From Pachyseris speciosa (lineage: Eukaryota > Cnidaria > Anthozoa > Scleractinia > Pachyseridae), in contig JAEMWC010000055.1 of assembly GCA_016490735.1 (NCBI GenBank), forward strand, positions 1 through 64,000: a stretch of 64,000 nucleotides of DNA, read 5' to 3'. Shown here piece after piece: positions 43,300 to 54,824 of this stretch. A program made the translations under genes and the position numbers. The number at the start of each line of letters is the position of its first letter. The first letter of the stretch is position 1. The notes below the pieces were generated by a model, which worked only from the letters and a program-made list of their open reading frames with translations, searched no databases and had not been told where the DNA came from.

Positions 43300-43680
43300 C
43301 TTTGTTTCCTTAATTTATTCATTTCATACCCGTAGAACACGTTAAAATTGTTATAACTTTCACTTGTTTACTTAAACAGGAAAGTTCTTCTAATTGTCTC
43401 ACATCTTTCTCTGTGATGTTCAAGCGCAGAACTATTGTTGCGTGTAGGGTGTATATGGCCTGAATAACGTTAATACGAAACTGGTACATAGACCCGATGC
43501 TTAGTTTCTCTCAGTTTTGAGAAGTGTATGCCGTAATAAGCGTATACTACGGGCATAAGTTGAATACTAATGACTCTGTTGTATACTTTCATTCTGTGGT
43601 TGGAATGTACATCGAGTTTACCGGGTACTGCGGGTATCGCTTGAATAATAAAAATAATAACAACAACAACAATAATAATA

Positions 43681-43730
<50 letters not shown>

Positions 43731-43781
43731 GTACGCTACGGGTACTGCGGGTATCGCTTGAATGATAAAAATAATAATAAC

Positions 43782-43815
<34 letters not shown>

Positions 43816-43820
43816 CAGTA

Positions 43821-43853
<33 letters not shown>

Positions 43854-44195
43854 GTAAATAAATAATAATAAAAATAATAATAATAATAATGAAAGTCTTC
43901 AACAGAGTCATTAGTATTTAACTCATGCCGTAGTATACGCTTACTACGCCATACACTCCTAAAAACAAAGAGAAACTAAGCATAGGGTCTATGTACCAGT
44001 TCTGTATAAGTGTTATTCACGCCATATACGCCCTACACGCTAAAATAGTTATGCGCTTGAACATCACAGCGAAAGATGTGAGACAATTAATAGAACTTCC
44101 TGTTTACCTCAACAAGTGAAGATTATAACGATTTTAACGTTTGCTACGGGTATGAGCTGAATAAATTAAGGAAACAAATGAACAAAGCTTTTGAG
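43300..44195. mobile_element. Fold-back element with ~300-bp arms and AAT microsatellite core
   Basis: The left arm (about 43300-43603) and right arm (about 43889-44195) are inverted copies. TTTGTTTCCTTAATTTATTC, TGTCTCACATCTTTC and GTATACTACGGGCATA occur on the left, and their complements in reverse order on the right. The centre holds (AAT)n tracts and two direct copies of GGGTACTGCGGGTATCGCTTGAAT (near 43624 and 43741). There is no coding capacity; it is a non-autonomous fold-back/MITE-type insertion. Confidence 0.8.
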
Positions 44196-46489
44196 TGCTC
44201 CTCACGGTAGTTAAAGGGAATAACAATTTTGGCGTATCCTACGCGTATGAACAAAGTGCATGAAAATGTTATTCGTTTGTCCCTCCTCGTCTATATTCCT
44301 TAAGTTTCTCTCCTATAATCAAGCGGGTATAACGTAAACAACGTATTTTAAGAGAACAAAAAAATCAAAAAAATCTACGTTTCCCTAAAATTTTTACTTC
44401 CATGTTTCAACATGTCTCAGAAGGATTTTTTCAGCCCAAGTTTGGCTGCTGTATGTATTCGGCATAGAGATTCATAAGATTCTTTGGCATGTTTTCTTTA
44501 TCCCTAAACTGGCTTTTAAATTTACCTTTGCTTTTTTGGTCTGTTCCGTTTTACACTTAGAGAACGCTCCCATTATAAGACGATCGTATCAAACTTTGCC
44601 TATTGTTTTGGTTAGGATTTTTTAAGACAATGAAGCTTTGTTATCTGTCCTTAGGGATTTTTCTGTTCGGTGACGCGAACTTAGACTCGGGTTAAGTCGG
44701 ATCCAGTTCGCAAATTTTCAGTGATGACATTTTGTTCCCCACGGGAGCCTACTAGGGAAAACACAGACTGACTAGCAGGGAGTGAGTTAGTAAATGCATG
44801 ACGCTTCTGTCGAAAAGATGTTGAGTTACACGTCCAGTCCTACCGTGTATCGCCCAACTCCAGCACACAGAAAATAAAGAAAATATGCATGAAATCCTTA
44901 CGACGTATTTTATCAGTGAACGGAATTTATTTCAGTCATGTTATTGCGAGCAAGCGTTCTCCGAATGCCGGGAGCGTTCAGTTTTCCATTCGCGTTAAAT
45001 TTTTTATTTTTTAATTTTTTTTACTTTGCCCGCGCGACGCCGTTTTAAAATAAACTGGGGCAGGCAAAAAAAGACCTGATCCTGGAAATCGGCTCTTTAT
45101 GAAAAGAAAGGAAAGAACACTGCGTGCGTGTCTTTAGCCACTGACGCAAGAAATGTAAAAGAAACAACGCTGTTGTTGTCACGCCTCAGGAACAAAGAAA
45201 GTGTGATTTCACACCTTTTTACGTTTGAGCGATGTCGCTTTTTGGAAAGCGCAGATAGTTTGAAAGAGCATTTATCGTTCGTTTCGCGCACAAAGTGACA
45301 GATGATAACGTGAAAATAATGTGCTCATCAAGTTCAAAAAAAATATTTCTACCCACAAATTATTAAGAAAACCACCAAATCACAAAGAATGCGCTTTCAG
45401 CCTTACACTTTGCAATGCTAAAGACGTCTTTGAAATGAGAGTGTTATTAACAATTGCCCCTTAGGCTTTGTCTTATTAAACGTCAACCAACAATTTAATA
45501 AATGCAAATATTTCAATTCCGCTGAACAGTCTGCGCGGTTTTGTTTTATGGATTATCAATCAATTCACAATCATTGACGAAAATTTCAAAATTAAATGCG
45601 CGTGCCACTACAACATCGCGACCACAACTTCAAGTTATCATTCTACCCGCAACGTTAACTAGTAATTTATAGACATTTTAATTAATTTTAATTATGTTCT
45701 TTAAAACTTTCTGTGCCCCGTCCGAAAAGTGAGGTCACTCAAACGTAAAAAAGTGTGAAATCACACTTCCTTTGTTCCCTTTGGCTTGCGGACAACATAT
45801 TTTCTTTCATATTCATTGCGCCAGTGGCTGTGTATTTCAATACGGCGTCAAATTTTATAATCGCTTTGCACGTTATAAATGGAGTTAAGGAAAAGGAGCG
45901 AAAGGGAAAAGCGGAGGATTTGAACTTTGATTCACTGTTAGAGTTCTTGCCATGATAACGTGCCAACTTAACAGACACTTAAATGATTCGACTGTGAACT
46001 AGCCGTTTGTTAGTCAAATACAAATGTAACTTCCAAGTTTGATTGCGAAAGCGCTACTGCTCTTCCCAGTAGATCACGACACCCACGTATTTTTTTTTGT
46101 AATGGTTCATGAGTGTTTGAAAAGTTTTTATCAACATTCAGAGTCGTTTTATTGAAACTATTATGCGTAATTTTTCGCTTGGTTACTGTCCAGACCTCGC
46201 TCTTCTTGTCACAAACTTCCCCAACCCACCCCCTTTAGATGTGTCCAAGCTGCAACAATCGTTACAACACCCTCCCCCACAAAGGCAGTGTTTGTAACAC
46301 TTATCGCTTCCGAAGATATTTGAATTTCGCGCTCGGTGAGCTGGCTACGCGTTGGTGATTCCTAACCTTTGTCTTGCGAACAATAGAAACTCTTTCCTTC
46401 AAACAATAGATAAGGACATAAAAGGAGTGAAAGCTTAACTTATTTTTCTGCCAAATCCTAACCAAAAGTTTGATACGTGTCCCTTTTTT
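44196..46489. other. Non-coding region with one long-distance inverted repeat
   Basis: The only structure I see is a ~44-bp inverted repeat, GGAACAAAG(G)AAGTGTGATTTCACAC...ACGTTTGAG, at 45189-45232 and 45736-45779. It encloses 500 bp, possibly another non-autonomous element. Short open frames here have no domain features. Confidence 0.5.
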
Positions 46490-47309
46490 AGAGGTCCCAT
46501 TAATATCAAAAGGAACAAATTGTTGTGAAAGATAGGAAGAAAGTGTTCATTTAGAGCTAAAAAGGAATCTTTTGCCCTGAATTTCGAACATTGAAAGGAA
46601 CCCTTTCTTCCAAAATGAGTCGCTTAGGAACAAATGTTCCCATTGGTATTGTTCCTCTTTTTATCATTTTGGTTCTTTTTATTCATTTGAGGAACAATTG
46701 TTCCCATTAATGAGTTCCGTTTTGAATGAAATGTTCCTTTTTATTACCAAGAGGAACAATTTGTTCCTAACCATCAGTTCCCATTGATGTAAAATTGTTC
46801 TTTTTAAGAAAATGACAGTTCCTTCAACAGAATCGTTCTTCTTTTCTTGCCATCTATGTTTTTATCGCTATTTAATTGCACGGAAAGTCGTTTGTCATGT
46901 TTTAAGTTTGACTCAACACGAAACAGACTCAATAGCAGCCGATTCTAACAGACTTTTTGAGGCGCTTTTTGACTTGTCCGGGCAAGCTAAGGTTGAACAC
47001 TATCACACCAACGCCATACTAACGCCAACTTGGATTTACTTAAGAGTAGTGAAGAATGGCAAGCACAGGCATGCCTCAGCAAGTTTTAACTTGCACAGGC
47101 TTTCCCGGGCAGGACCGAACCGATTTGGGATGTAACTCTCTGTTATGAATTTGACTACAATAGTAATAAGCTCGGGAAAGTATAGGGCCAAGTGCTGACA
47201 AGCCCCAAATTAAATGATCGCTCTATTGTTTGCTAATGGGTGTGGTTGTTTCGACGGTTTTTGCTAAGCGATACAAACAAGTCGCCAAATACGTTCCTCT
47301 TTTTCAAGA

Positions 47310-49658
47310 ATGAACAAGAAGGTTAAAGTCGATTGGTCTACAATTGATGGTGCATCGCCAAAACCAAAACGGCTTCACTTAGAGAAAGAAGATACGGACA
47401 GTTTGTACCATGGTCCAATTCAAGTATGCGAACAAGAAAAATTCAAAGTCAGCGTGGATGCAGGAAACAAGTCAATTCTAAGCATAGCTGGTTCTTTTAT
47501 TATGACGAAAAACCCAACCTGACAGAACTTAAATATTCATTACTAGTTGCGGACACTACGTTATCAAAGACCACTACAAATGACTGCAAATCAAGCCAAA
47601 GGCCAAAACATGGTGTCATAGTTGTTCCCTCGTTCCCCTTCTCCGGTCAAATTGGCGAAGCATTCGCGAAATGGTTGACTGGTAGTGATGGGGGTTGCAA
47701 GAAAGATCGCACAGCTCAACAAATAGTGAAGAGAAGCTTTAAATTTCTGAAATTTTGTTGTGAAGAAGAGAAAGAATTAACGTTTGACGCAATAGACTAC
47801 AGTCTGTGCTCCACAAATCTTTTGTTCAAGTTCATAGACTACTTGCAAGACGAGTGCAAACTTGGACATGGTGGGCGATTAGGCTACATAGACGCAATAT
47901 CCGAACTAATGGACTATAGAAAAATCAATGGGGCATCAGTTGCTCTTCTGCGAAACCTATCTGCGACTGAATTGTACCTTAAGAGAGCTAGAAAGACAGT
48001 AGCAAAAATGATGAGATTGCAGTGGACTCGAGAGCTTGACATCGACATATTAGAAGCTCGAGGTAACAGGTCAATTTCGTGAGGCCATTGCTAAAACCCT
48101 AGTGCGAGTTCGTTCTTGTTACGAGAAATAGAGGCCAACACAGCAATATGGGCGACGTCATGACGAAACTAGTTTTTGACGCAATCGGAAAGTACATTCA
48201 CCCGACGCGCTATCGTCAAATCGTCTCACTAGCAAAGAGCAAAGGATTTTCTCGGAATATCAGAAACACAGCTCAGCCGTCGCCAAACTTCACTATCAAA
48301 AGCAAAGGTCGCGCGAAGTTGCTGACAAGGCTCACGAGTTTCTGCAAAAGCTACAAGGTACCAAAGGCTCTGAGGTGGATAAGGAGGTGAGCGCGAGGTT
48401 TAGCGATGAAACTTCACATGGCCAGAAATCACGGACATCACATTTCGTGCAGCTTACATTCACGCTGTCGCGTAATGGCCTTAACCGCTGGTTTGAGCAG
48501 TGACCTCCGGGCTCATATTTTTAGGACAGATGGAGGGGTGAAATACAAATATGTTTATGGTCAAATGAATGCCGGTGACAGAAGGTATTGCCAAAACGAG
48601 CAATGGCGGACAAAATCCACAAAAAAAAGCTATCGAATGATGCCTTTTGAGGGACATTTCAGGTGCATTTGGCCGAGATATCGCTTGTTGAACTCAGAGC
48701 ACAAACTTCCGGTTTATTTGTATTGTATAACGCAGCTTTACTTCTTTTTTATCATCGAAATGGAACGAGCTAATTTTCGTGAATCTCCTCGAGAATTAGT
48801 TTGTTTGTGATGCAAATATGCAGGTTTTGCGTGCGAGAATACGGTGCTAAGAGCGAGACTTTGTTGTCTTCTTCATGGAACGGACGTGGACCTGCGTGAC
48901 ATGTCGACCTTCCATTAGTCTTATTTCATTGTGTACGGTTTTTAGCAGGCGAAAGGAAAGGTACGTTTACAAGCTGAATATCTGTTTTTTATTCTGAAAA
49001 TAGCGATCTAACTGCATTTTTTTGACTCGATTTTGGCAACTTGCATAACCACTTTAGATTTCTGATTATTTGCTAGCAAATATCGTCTTCGCTTCTTGTT
49101 TCACTGATTTATAGTGTTTCGACTGGAGCTGAAGTTGCAAATTGACATCCTTCCGAAAGAAAGGTATGGAATTCGTTTTTTCGGTAGATTTCTTAACTAC
49201 AATATCGCTGGAATGTCTTTGAATAACGCTTGATTTTGGCAAACGGCAAAACGGTATTAATTGTACTTGTATTTTCCGTAACTCCATCACTTCTCATATA
49301 AAGCTTTGTAATTTCGTGCGCCATTTTTAATATTGATTGGGAAAGGCCGCTATTACCGTGCGGGCTCAAATGTCCGAACTTTTCGGCCATGAAGTTTGGC
49401 AGCACTGGCTGAAACTACAGAATCGAAAAGCGTGCCCCCTAAGAGTGATACCGATTGCAAATCCAAAGAAATTATCGCCGGGTGTTGAGATTTACGGCGG
49501 ACGAGGACTATTTTCTCGAGAAAGGGATGGATCGGCACGGATTTGGACAGTGGACAGCTATTCTAAGAGATCCTGATTTTAAGTTTCAAAACGGAAGAAG
49601 GGCGGACTCTCTGAATGAAAGGGCTGCAATCAAATTTTCTCAGGGGCAATGCACCTGA
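47310..49658 (+). pseudogene. Decayed tyrosine-recombinase-like / Myb-domain protein, copy 2
   Basis: This copy is better preserved in its first half: a 218-residue frame (47426-48082) includes GEAFAKWLTGSDGG, LFKFIDYLQDECKLG and TELYLKRARKTVAKM. The HxxR-like segment YIHPTRYRQIV is at about 48190-48225. After the inserted segment the C-terminal Myb/SANT-like domain is clear at 49455-49658 (RFTADEDYFLEKGMDRHG, GQWTAILRDPDF). The start and N-terminus (47310) are in a different frame from the middle. I infer a recombinase with a DNA-binding tail, mobilised as a Crypton-like element; it is inactive. Confidence 0.5.
48409..49395. mobile_element. ~1-kb insertion with imperfect terminal inverted repeats
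   Basis: Copy 1 of the recombinase gene is continuous here, whereas copy 2 is split by about 985 bp. The insertion edges read GAAACTTCACATGGCCAGAAA and, inverted, CAAACTTCATGGCCGAAAAG. No transposase is visible. Confidence 0.5.
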
Positions 49659-49660
49659 GC

Positions 49661-51240
49661 TGAACACTAATGTCTTTTCTGAATTGCGAGATACATTTGA
49701 CGTGCAAAAACAAAGGTCTTAAGGACTCGCGCTATTCATCAACTGAAACATTTTATTCTACCAAAGGAAGTTTACACTGTCATTGGAATGCGTTTACTAT
49801 CAAATAAAGCAAAAAGGTCAACGTTTCAATTTGTATTCTTGCAGCGATCTTGCTCGAGTGACAGACTTTTCGAGTTTGGTCTCGTCATTTTTCACTTTTG
49901 ACTAACGCTAAAGTACTTTAACAGCGTGTTATTCCTTCGTCTCTTCGCTTGAGCTTGGCTGAGCGGATGATCACTGCGCCTCTTGGTGCTACAGGATCGA
50001 AGCAATTCTTCTGAAATAGCACAGTCATTCACATTTCGAAGGGCAACCTTTGTAATCAATCCTGCGCTGCTCGGAATGGTTGTCTCTTCTGAGCTGTTTT
50101 CGTCGTGTGCTGGAGCTGCTTGGATGGTGCACCTGACTTACAGTTGCGTTGACTCCAAATTCCAGTAGCGCGCAATGGACTGTTATCGGGTTGCCGGAGC
50201 GCCATTAGGTGTTGTCAGTGCTATCCAATAGCTTAAGGCTGGCCTCAGCTTTTTATCAATTACGGCAGGATGAGTTGAAATCCATGCTTGGCTCGATGTA
50301 CTGGAAACTTGGCTTTCTGTAAAAGGTTCGCCATCGTTTTCAGCACCATTTCCCTCTGTTTTGTCTTTCGGAGCTTTCATCGGTCCTTGCGTACGTATAG
50401 CGCTAAAGAAGAAGGCTACGCTTTTAACACCTACGAGGACAAAATCGTAAACGTTTTCCTGTTAATTAACTTTTCATCCCCCAAATACCGAGGAAGAGAT
50501 TCTTGAAATTGAAAGTCAGCAAACAGTACTAACCAAGCATCTCTCGTCTTACACACCTCGTTCCATGCCTTTTGCAAACCATCGTCTATATTGCAAACAC
50601 ACTTAGCGCTCACTACGCTGCACTTATCGACGATTATCGGGCTTAAATAACACAATGCTGCTACTTTAATTTTCCCACTGTTGAGTTGCCGGCAGGGATA
50701 GTTGGCTGTCTGCGTCATCTTCAGACTGATATGGCCATGCGAAAGTGTTCCGCTTTTTAAAGCTGGTATGCTAGTAAGATAAATATTAATGCCGAAATGA
50801 AATGACCTCAAGAGACATATCTTAGCACACTCAAATGATACTCAGTGGATGTAAAAATGAGCATGAAAAGCACATCAGGTTAAAATCAATTGTTATTCAG
50901 CTCATTTATATGTAAATCAAACCGTTCCAGCGAGAGCGCAATAACCAAAAAGGTGTTAATGTTTTAGACTGAGATTTGACAGAATAAGAAACTGATTACA
51001 ATTACTTTTTCCAAAAAAACCGCACAATCCGTAATTAAAAATCCAACAGCACAGCAGAGTTTTGTTTCCGATGTATTCCAGCTACTAAAATCCACAGCTT
51101 CAAGTTCCATACCGTGGAAAGTTCTGTATCATAATTTATGCGATTGCAACGAGAGTTCCATAACCAACAAGGTGACAATTTGATAGCTGTAACTGTATGA
51201 GATTTGAGCAAAAATAGAGGCTGGTTTATAATTTCCCTTT
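49661..51240. other. Region without assignable genes
   Basis: A 126-residue minus-strand frame (50431-50811) and a shorter one (50183-50380) are open, but they show no motif, splice signals or paralog in the window. They could be exons of an unrecognised gene or chance. Confidence 0.3.
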
Positions 51241-51552
51241 CCATAAAATCCGCAAAATCCGTCAATGCAGACAGAGTTTTGTGCATGATATATTCCAGCT
51301 ACTGAAATCCTCAGCAGCTGCAAGTTCCACTCTGCGCATGGTTGACTGTTGCGGTCTCACGCAATTTACGGATAATTGGATTCAAAATGAGACTAAGCCA
51401 AAGACTTTCTCAGTGGGGGTGGATGTCACGGATTTTACGGTATTAACGGGATTTGAATTCAAATGAGACATAGTCAAAGACTTTCTCAGTAGGGCTGGAT
51501 ATTACGGATTTCACGGTATTAACGGAAACGTGAATTCAAATAGAGACTTAGT

Positions 51553-51787
51553 CAAAGACTCTCAGTAGAGGTGGATATGACGGATTTTACGGAATTACGG
51601 AAAAATGAATAATAGACAAGTAAATAAATAAAAATAAATTTATTTATGTAATAAATAAATAAATAAATATATATATATATTTATACTATTATTATTATTA
51701 TTAAATATTTATTTTTATTTATTTACTTGTTTATTATTCATTTTCCGTAAAATCCGTCATATCAACCTCTAGTGAGGAAGTCTTGAG
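51553..51787. mobile_element. Fold-back element with ~85-bp arms
   Basis: GATATGACGGATTTTACGGA...GAATAATAGACAAGTAAATA on the left is mirrored by the complement on the right, enclosing an AT-rich core of ~65 bp. Its arms belong to the ACGGATTTTACGG family that fills this region. Confidence 0.75.
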
Positions 51788-51798
51788 AGAGAAAGAGT

Positions 51799-51804
<6 letters not shown>

Positions 51805-51832
<28 letters not shown>
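51805..51832. repeat. GA microsatellite
   Basis: An uninterrupted GAGAGA tract of about 28 bp follows a GAGTGAGA lead-in. Confidence 0.9.
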
Positions 51833-51836
<4 letters not shown>

Positions 51837-52329
51837 TAGTAATTTTTTATTTTCCATCCAATCCATGAAATCCGTAGTATCCACCCTTAGTTATATAATA
51901 TTTGAGTACATTTCATTATATATTCATATTTCCGTTGAATCCGTAAGATCCTTAGTATCCACCTGGTGTAGATAATTTTTCGGGCTTGAAGTTACGTTGG
52001 AATGCTTGTTGGGAACAGTTTGTTTTGTCAGCAGATCATCCTAACTGTATTATTTTGGAGGAAGGTACAGTGGCTTTCCCGGATTTGGCGGATATTTCTT
52101 TTATTTTACCCTTTCAATTCAGAACCACACAACTGATTTCTAATCCGTCATATTGGCGTGTAGTAAAGAAATTTTTAGGAGAGACAAATGTTTTCATCCC
52201 ATGGTAGAAAAGCTGTTCAAGACTTTACAGGGTTCGTTTCGCGCAGTATACCCGAAGATGGGACGATATTGTTGTTTACTTAGGTCCAAGGCCTTGAACA
52301 TACAGTTTGATGGTGAAATTGCCGGGCAA

Positions 52330-52330
<1 letters not shown>

Positions 52331-52402
<72 letters not shown>
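52331..52402. repeat. GT microsatellite
   Basis: About 35 TG repeats. Frames through it (CVCVCV, HTHTHT) are artefacts. Confidence 0.95.
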
Positions 52403-52406
<4 letters not shown>

Positions 52407-53359
52407 CGTGTGCTTGGGTAACCTTTTTCTAAAACAAGGCGCGTTTTACGGATTTTACGGATTTCACGGAATAGCTTGATTTGATCAGTGTGATACATAA
52501 ATCTTTCCTTATCTCATTTGTAAATGCCTTGTTTTAAGAACACACATCTAATCCGTCATATTGGCTTGTACCAAAGAAATTTAAAGGAGAGACAAGTCTT
52601 TTCATAACATGGTAAAAAAGCTGTTCAAGACTTTAGAGGGTTCGTTTCGCACAGTACCCGAAGATCGGACGATATTGTTGTTTACTTAGGTCCAAGGCCT
52701 TGAACTTACAGTTTGATGGGGAAATTGCCGGGCAAATGTATGTGTGTGTTTTTGGGTAACCTTTTTCTAAAACAAGGCGGGTTTTACGGATTTTACGGAT
52801 TTCACGGAATAGCTTGATTTGATCAATGTGATACATATATCTTTCCTTATCCCATGTGTAAATTCATTGTTTTAAGAACACACATCACCGTGTGAATGAT
52901 ATATGAAATAAATCATACACATCACAGAACTATTCTGTTTCAAAGAGAAGCCGGTTAAACATGTAGAACGATTTTTATTTCGTGAAGTTGCGGGGATATC
53001 CATTCAAAATACTTCGACCATGTGCCGGATTTCACGGAATAGCTTGACTTGATCAATGTGATACATCTTTCTTATCTCATGTGTAAATGCCTTGTTTTAA
53101 AAACACACATCACAGTACTATTCTGTTTCAAAGAGAAACCGGTTAAAACATATAGAACGATTTTTTTATTCGCGAGGTTGCGGGGATGTCCATTCAAAAT
53201 ACTCCTCCCACGTGCCGAAACTAGATCTGTTTTTTTTTTTGCTATGCCTTTGTGCCAAAATTCGTCGCGCTTATGTGACCTGTACTGATGAGGGAACAGG
53301 AAGTTTGGGAAACGATCTTCTTGTTCTTCTTCTTCTTCTTCTTTGTGTTTTTTGGGTTT

Positions 53360-54220
53360 TCTGGTTTCTTTCATTTTTATCGAGATACGAGTGACTAAAC
53401 TTACCTGTTTTAGCTTCTATAAAAATGGCGTTAGTAAAGGTAGCAGACTTAGAATTTCTTCCTCTTGCTAAAGTAAGACGTTTATAACCAAACCTCGCGG
53501 AACAAATCGTCGGTTTCCATTGCGCTTTGAAAATCCTTGAAAAAATGAAAACTCTTGATGATACCCAAAATCTGCAATGAGATATTTCTCCAATGAAGGA
53601 TTTTTTTGTATAAAATGAGTTGGATAATTTTCCTTATTACAGATCAGCCTGAGTTTACAGTTCATCCACTAAGCCAGGCCGTAATAGAAGGAAAGAGTGT
53701 CACATTATCCTGTGACGCCAGTGGAAATCCAGGACCGACTTTTTCATGGACCAAAGATGGAAAAACTGTTAATACGAACGCCAATCCCAGGATCACCTTA
53801 TCATCACAAAACAAGGAATTGACTATAAGCAATGTGACTAGAACAGACAGCGGACAATACCAATGCAGTGCAACAAACGCTCGTGGGACGGCTACCTCCA
53901 ATGCTGCTACCCTTGATGTGCAGTGTAAGTACTAAGTTATGTTATTCTTCCTTTTCTTGTTGTTGTTGTTGTTGTTGTTGTTGTTCCTATACTTATTGTT
54001 GTTCTTCTGCTTTTTGTCTTTCCTCTTGTAGTTCTTTTTTTGTTGTTGTTGTTATTCTTGCTTCCTTTTTATTATTCGTCAATGTCGTCGTCGGTCGTAT
54101 TTGTCCTTTTGTTGTTTGTTTGTTTGTTTGTTATTGTTGTTGTTGTTTTCAAGATATGAGTGTCTAAGTGTACCGGTTTTAGCTTGTATGGAAACAACGT
54201 TAGTCAAGGTGGCAGACTTT
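53360..54220 (+). repeat. Duplicated Ig-exon block, copy 2
   Basis: This is the paralog of 16838-17695, with only a short CTT tract just upstream (53311-53345). Confidence 0.8.
53643..53924 (+). CDS. Immunoglobulin I-set domain exon (host gene), second copy
   Basis: The 282-nt exon has a TTATTACAG acceptor and GTAAGTAC donor, phase 1 at both ends. It has the same Ig landmarks as the first copy: LSCDASG, FSWTKDG, DSGQYQCSA. It differs from the 17116 exon at only a few codons, for example ND/GD choices around the first cysteine and in the CC' turn. Its last base plus the first two of the LRRNT exon at 54429 form a complete codon, so it should splice directly into the leucine-rich repeat part. 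Confidence 0.87.
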
Positions 54221-54428
54221 TTCCATCCGAATTTCCATCCGTCCACCCGCTGACCAAACAGATTGATCACGTAGCAGAAAAAAACTTTCCATAAGAAATG
54301 TAACGAGTCTTAAATGTCCTAAATGTCATATAAATAATACGTGATATACCTTTTATCACAACAACTATTTTCTCCGACAGCTGAACTATAATCTATCAAT
54401 TAAAGTTGGCTTTGATGTTTTTCATCAG
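53925..54428 (+). other. Intron with GTT microsatellite
   Basis: The intron opens with GTAAGTAC, carries a (GTT)n tract near 53958-53986 and GTTT repeats near 54115, and ends in a TTTTTCATCAG acceptor. Confidence 0.75.
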
Positions 54429-54552
54429 CATGTCCAGATGAGTGTAGCTGTAAGATATTAACGTGGTTGAGTCCCAGTTATCTACACGTCTCGTGTCAGG
54501 GACAAGAGCTAAAATCTGTTCCGAGTAACTTGCCACCAAATGCCAAAGGATT
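54429..54552 (+). CDS. LRRNT cap exon of the Ig-LRR gene
   Basis: The 124-nt exon encodes the cysteine-rich N-terminal cap of leucine-rich repeats: CPDECSC and a fourth cysteine in HVSCQGQ, followed by LKSVPSNLPPNAKGL, the typical lead into the first repeat. Borders are AG at 54427-54428 and GTGAGTAT. It begins phase 1 and ends phase 2, matching the Ig exon before it and the LRR exons after it. It was too short for simple open-frame detection. Confidence 0.8.
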
Positions 54553-54752
54553 GTGAGTATCAAACAGGAACACGCAAGAGTGCCGAAGTTTTCTTAAATG
54601 ATGGCGTAAACCGCCCCACAAATGCATATTACATTGCATATTACATTCTTCACTTGAGATCGCATTGAATAACAAGTTCACTTCTAAGAACGTCTTCCTT
54701 CGTAGAAAAACACATTGTGTTGAACTCATCTTTTGATCATTTGTTTTGGTAG

Positions 54753-54824
54753 GGACTTGTCACAAAATGAACTACAGCATTTTCCTCCAGGAGTCTTCAG
54801 TGAGAACATTCAGCTACAAAACCT
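54753..54824 (+). CDS. LRR exon 1 (one 24-residue repeat)
   Basis: The exon is exactly 72 nt, phase 2 to phase 2, with TTTTGGTAG acceptor and GTGAGCG donor. It encodes the LRR pattern DLSQNELQHFPPGVFSENIQL. The first base completes the leucine codon left open by the LRRNT exon. Confidence 0.82.

Larger units (their letters stand above)
46490..49660 (+). mobile_element. Crypton-like element, copy 2
   Basis: It matches copy 1 (17869-20300) with the same GGAACAA/TTGTTCC-rich leader and gene. Relative to copy 1 it has a ~330-bp deletion in the gene (junction near 48070) and a ~1-kb insertion (about 48409-49395). Confidence 0.55.
51241..53290. repeat. ACGGATTTYACGG repeat territory with tandem duplications
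   Basis: TTACGGATTTTACGG / GGATTTCACGGAATAGCTTGA words recur many times. A ~400-bp unit (about 52140-52540) is repeated with divergence at 52550-52870. The first copy contains a 70-bp (GT)n run where the second has about 8 bp. A further ~240-bp unit with AGAGAARCCGGTTAAA repeats at about 52935 and 53130. No gene is supported. Confidence 0.75.

Noticed and set aside
43524..43911. Asn-rich and Tyr/Ile-rich frames
   Set aside because: Translation of the AAT microsatellite inside the fold-back element.
52280..52498. Thr-His and Cys-Val repeat frames
   Set aside because: Translation of the GT microsatellite.
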